This document shows positions 58,993 to 64,000 of a stretch of 64,000 nt of DNA, piece by piece. The notes beneath the pieces are model-generated. The model did no database searches, was not told where the DNA came from, and saw only the letters and a program-made list of their open reading frames with translations. The stretch's first letter is position 1; every line of letters starts with the position of its first letter. The stretch is taken from contig JAEILZ010000003.1 in the NCBI GenBank assembly GCA_018873225.1, positions 3,100,001 to 3,164,000 of the forward strand, written 5' to 3'. Both the position numbers and the translations under genes were made by a program. This DNA is from [Phialemoniopsis] sp. UDSM-2020. Its lineage: Eukaryota; Ascomycota; Sordariomycetes; Thyridiales; Thyridiaceae.

Positions 58993-59442
58993 GCCCTGAG
59001 GTATTGAAAATCGATAATTGAGGCCGGGAATCGAGATGGCTTACACATTACCTACTGTGGTGAGGTAATTTAGTCTTGCTGAGCATTGGAAGCATAGGAA
59101 ACGGTGGAGAGGTAGTCTGAGTTGCACCTGGAGCTGAGGTTCATGTACAGGAAATGAGAACAACGAGATCAAGTTCACGATCACAAATGAGTCTGTGGAT
59201 TACATTACATAGCCGTACGAATGCACTTTTCCTCTTCACTTGACTTGCCGGAAATTCGATGCGTGAAAAAGAATGATATGACGGATGGGAACAGCACGGG
59301 TAAGTAAATCTCAAGTCAAGTCTATGAGTGTTGTTGTTTCAATATGGAAAAGAGCAGATCTATATTTTAGTCACACCCGCGTCTACATCTTGTTCAACTG
59401 AAATTTCCCGTCTACTGTATCTCATTTCTTCCCGCTCGTATA
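58993..59442. other. Convergent 3' regions of WW and EMC7 genes
   Basis: A 450-bp spacer between convergent stop codons, with no gene seen. Confidence 0.5.
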
Positions 59443-60309
59443 TCACCTCCTGACGCCCTGGCCCTTCTTACCGCCGCCGTTGTTGCTAGCGGGCTGCTCA
59501 TCCTTCTTGGAGCTGCCGGCCAGGTAAGCCGCCATGCTGTCCATGGGGTTGCCGGCCGACTGCTGACCGCCGCCGGCAGCGCCGCCCAGGATGCTGTTCA
59601 TCGGGCTCTGCTTCTGGCGCGCCTCGAACTCGGCCTTCATCTCGGGGTCCACTGTGAACACACATACGTCGTTAGCACTGTCATCGCAATTGCCCACATC
59701 TTTCCAACCAAGAGGGGAAGAGAGGAGAGAGAGGCACTCACTGTTATCCATCAGGTACGGCATGCCGACAAACAAGCCCATGCTGACGAGGCCCATCAGG
59801 ATCATGGGGTTGCCCAGGATGCTCATGAGATTGAAGCCCTGGCGTTCCGTGTAGTAGCCCTTGGCGCCGAGCGCCCGCGCCGACAGGTAGCTGGCGCCGC
59901 CCGAGGCCGCGACGGCGAGGGCCTCGCCGCGGTTGTCCCAGTCGTTGCCGCGGTACGTCTCCCACGCGCGGACGGCGAGGTCGCCAGCAGCATCACCCTC
60001 GGCCGCCGTGACGTCGATGCGCAAGGGGTGGAAGGCGTAGCCCCGGCAGTGCACGTCGGCGAGGTAGGACCCGGGCGTGACGTTGCGGAAGACGAAGGCG
60101 CCGGCGGCGGTTAGCGGGGCCGAGTGGCTGGCGTGCAGGGCCGAGAGGGTGGCGTGCGTCGAGGGCGGCAGGGCGCCTGAGTTGCCGATGATGTGGCTGG
60201 CGGGGACGGCGATGGAGATGGTGGTCTGTTGCTGCTGCACCGCTGCGGCGGCGAGGGAGAGGGAAGGCGCCGCGAGGGCCGCGAGGAGGGCGAAGGGGGA
60301 GAGCTGCAT
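59443..60309 (-). CDS. emc7: ER membrane protein complex subunit 7 (EMC7)
   Basis: Exons 60309-59742 and 59651-59443 encode 258 residues. A signal peptide (about 1-21, MQLSPFALLAALAAPSLSLA) precedes a luminal beta-sandwich domain (DUF2012; FVFRNVTPGSYLADVHCRGY). One transmembrane segment follows (about 165-188, GNPMILMGLVSMGLFVGMPY), then the EMC7 signature MDNMDPEMKAEFEARQKQSP and a disordered basic tail. EMC inserts tail-anchored and multipass proteins into the ER membrane. The intron 59741-59652 is exactly 90 bp, in frame and free of stops, so the unspliced reading stays open; splicing is preferred because it restores MDPEMK. Confidence 0.92.
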   Translation of the reverse strand: MQLSPFALLAALAAPSLSLAAAAVQQQQTTISIAVPASHIIGNSGALPPSTHATLSALHASHSAPLTAAGAFVFRNVTPGSYLADVHCRGYAFHPLRIDVTAAEGDAAGDLAVRAWETYRGNDWDNRGEALAVAASGGASYLSARALGAKGYYTERQGFNLMSILGNPMILMGLVSMGLFVGMPYLMDNSECLSLLSSPLGWKDVGNCDDSANDVCVFTVDPEMKAEFEARQKQSPMNSILGGAAGGGQQSAGNPMDSMAAYLAGSSKKDEQPASNNGGGKKGQGVRR

Positions 60310-60654
60310 CTTGTGGTGGCTAATGTGGCCGGCCGATGTGTCGTTGATTGGAAGGGATTTGAGGTTGAGGGATGACGAAAGTCGGGAGAGCTGGGATGGA
60401 GCTTTGGTGGTGCTGAAATGTGTGCACTAGATTGCGGCTGCCCCCGCTGATTTGGCAGCTGTCGCGCCTTATCTATGGCCCCTATTTTCTTATACCTCCT
60501 GTCCTTTCGAGGTCGCAAACGACCAAATCTACAAGACTTGCACAGAGATTCGAGAAAAAGGTAGGTCGTTCAAGGTAGGTGCATTCTCCTATTCAAAATT
60601 CTGCCATGCTACAAATGGGATGAAACTACTTTTTCTGCTGGGGTATTCTCTCTT
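60310..60654. other. Intergenic: EMC7 promoter and sulfhydrylase 3' region
   Basis: A 345-bp spacer with no gene or recognised element. Confidence 0.5.
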
Positions 60655-62389
<1,735 letters not shown>

Positions 62390-63892
62390 CTTGAAGGTCA
62401 CTTAATGGCGACAAAGTGAGGAGAGACAGGTCAATTGGCGAGTATGTAGCTAGCAGGCTGTCACCAACTTGGTCCAGACTGCAGAACAGTGTCAAGCAGA
62501 AGCTTGTGTTTAAGTACGTGAGAGGGGAGAGAGGGAGAGACAAGAGAGCTACCAGAGATCGCGGGGAGGGGAGTGTTCACCCGGCAAAGCTACTTTATAT
62601 ATATTTTCACGTCACAGAAATTAAAACATCCTACCCGACTGGATCGACACGCTGTTCCCCTCTTGTCCAAGGCCGCCGACATGCCGTGCTTCTGGGCTCG
62701 AGCAGAAAAACCATCCGCGACCCTCGTTTTTGGCTGTGCTGCGACTGCGCTTCGTCTGTCGCATCCCCCTCCGTCGCCAGTGTTAGTTCGATTTGGCCGG
62801 AATAGGTCAAGTGTGGGGTCCCGCCGCGAGCACGCAATCGCCATCCGGCCTGGGAATTGACGGCTAAGACTTCAGAGTCAGATGCAAGTGGCTGCTATGC
62901 TCTGGTCCTGGGCGACACCGGCGGCGAGGAGGGGGACTTGGGCCTTGTGGGGGTCTGTTCTCCTTTCGCTACATTCATGTCGAGGTCCCTACATCTCTCA
63001 CAGACGTCTCGTTTGCTTTGGTGACGAGGCGGGGAGCTGGGATGCTCCGGAGTGTAAGACGGGAAGATTCATGACAACTCGAAGAGAGTCTAGTGCAAGC
63101 CATGGCTTGAAGCTGAGCATCATCAAGCCCTCTTCCCAGGAGGTCCTGGTACGAGAAATACCTACGGCCTCTGGGCTTCCATTGAAAGGTGACGACAGGA
63201 TTAGCTAGAAACATCTCGTCTTTGAAAGAAGAGCTGTAGGCCTACTGCCTCAATGTGCCTCAACGGATGTGTGGATTGTGTGGGGTAAAATGACGGCTGC
63301 GGTCTCTTTAGCTCCAGGAGCGAGAGAGCTTCAGCGCAAAGTAGAGCACCCCGAAACCAGCCGGCCGCGCTAGCCCGCCAAAATCATGCCTTCGTTGCAC
63401 GATATCACGTTCACGTCCTGAGATGTCGTCAGTTTTAGCGTATTGCGAATACCAACTAGACATCCATAGCAACAGGGGTTCGCTATCCAATCGGTGGGTG
63501 CAAATGCGTCTTATTGGACGCCTCTTTGCTGGAAAGCTGTTGTGTCATAGCTTGCTGCATTTTGATCTCACTGGGCGTCGGGTGGTCGTCACTCTTCATC
63601 TTCGTTGTGGCCGGGCAGACGGATATTCTGTAGATATGAATGAGTTCCCATGGTCGAAGATGCCTTGCACATTGCGATACTGGTACTGCCAGTGCGACCA
63701 TTCACGACACGCGACCATGATCCAAGTGATACCCAATGTTTGAAGAATGATGCGCAAATCATATTCCCAACGCCGGTCTACCCAATTGACGACCTAGGAA
63801 ATCGTATCTCTGCTCCATAGCTCTGATTTCCAGCTCGCGGGGAGCTTCATCGTGTGTCATCCCACGTCAAGTTGAACCCAGCACAGCTGTGG
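62390..63892. other. Intergenic 1.5 kb: sulfhydrylase promoter and 3' region of right-edge gene
   Basis: A TATA-like element is listed separately. A CACGTCA lies just upstream of it at 62608-62614. A 106-codon ORF (plus, 63423-63743) and a 108-codon ORF (plus, 62882-63208) have no family signal. No gene is called. Confidence 0.5.
62593..62603 (-). promoter_or_regulatory. TATA-like element upstream of the sulfhydrylase gene
   Basis: The minus strand reads TATATATAAAG, about 204 bp before the ATG at 62389, a plausible distance allowing for a leader of about 150 bp. The gene's high expected expression agrees with a TATA promoter, but no transcript start is known. Confidence 0.4.
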
Positions 63893-64000
63893 TCAACGCC
63901 GTTCTGCCCAGAATCGGTCCCTGCCCATCTTCCTGCTTGGCGCCATGCCGGTCAGCGAGCTCTTCCGGCCGCCAGCGCCGACAAAGTAATCCACCTCGGT
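63893..64000 (-). CDS. C-terminus of an unidentified protein (gene runs off the right edge)
   Basis: An open frame enters from the right edge on the minus strand and ends with TGA at 63893-63895. It codes 35 residues with coding-type third-position G/C bias: EVDYFVGAGGRKSSLTGMAP and then a basic end finishing in FWAERR. Too little is visible to name the family. The tail could be a basic targeting or nuclear segment, but this is speculation. Confidence 0.5.
   Translation of the reverse strand, partial: TEVDYFVGAGGRKSSLTGMAPSRKMGRDRFWAERR

Overview
The window is nuclear DNA from a filamentous ascomycete (Pezizomycotina), most likely a Sordariomycete. The evidence is the many short spliceosomal introns (about 50-95 bp, GT-AG with fungal-type branch sites), G+C-rich coding exons, pyrimidine-rich 5' leaders, and orthologues such as a NUC-2/PHO81-type SPX-ankyrin protein. 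I cannot name the species. Exon coordinates are hand-read from splice signals, phase continuity and family conservation.

Layout. 1-24.8 kb is gene-dense: a CUE-domain ubiquitin-binding protein (left-truncated), VPS20 (ESCRT-III), a long leader and the phosphate regulator nuc-2/PHO81, a four-TM unknown, COA1, mitochondrial ribosomal protein uL3m, a CCDC25 homologue, a PITH-domain protein, RRN6 (Pol I initiation), SPC25, MZT1, a CHY/RING ubiquitin ligase and a class II aldolase-family protein. 24.8-45.7 kb is almost empty: about 20 kb with only a 148-residue ECL1-family gene. 45.7-64 kb is moderately dense: a small unknown membrane protein (possibly frameshifted), PMT2-family O-mannosyltransferase, a Rab4-like GTPase with large insertions, a PNS1/CTL-like transporter, a WW-domain protein, EMC7, O-acetylhomoserine sulfhydrylase and the C-terminus of an unidentified gene at the right edge.

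The genes are mostly housekeeping and do not form a cluster with one pathway. Some neighbours share a theme: CUE protein and VPS20 (ubiquitin/endosome) are divergent; COA1 and uL3m (mitochondrial biogenesis) are convergent; SPC25 and MZT1 (spindle) are in tandem. I see no CRISPR, insertion sequence, intact transposon, rRNA or convincing tRNA.

The most unusual observation is in the CCDC25 homologue. Two normal-sized introns appear to flank an exon of one nucleotide; only that reading restores the conserved Trp-Phe-His-Val junction. Other points of interest are a GC-AG intron and a split start codon in nuc-2, the 20-kb gene-poor block around ECL1, and the possible frameshift at about 46.1 kb.
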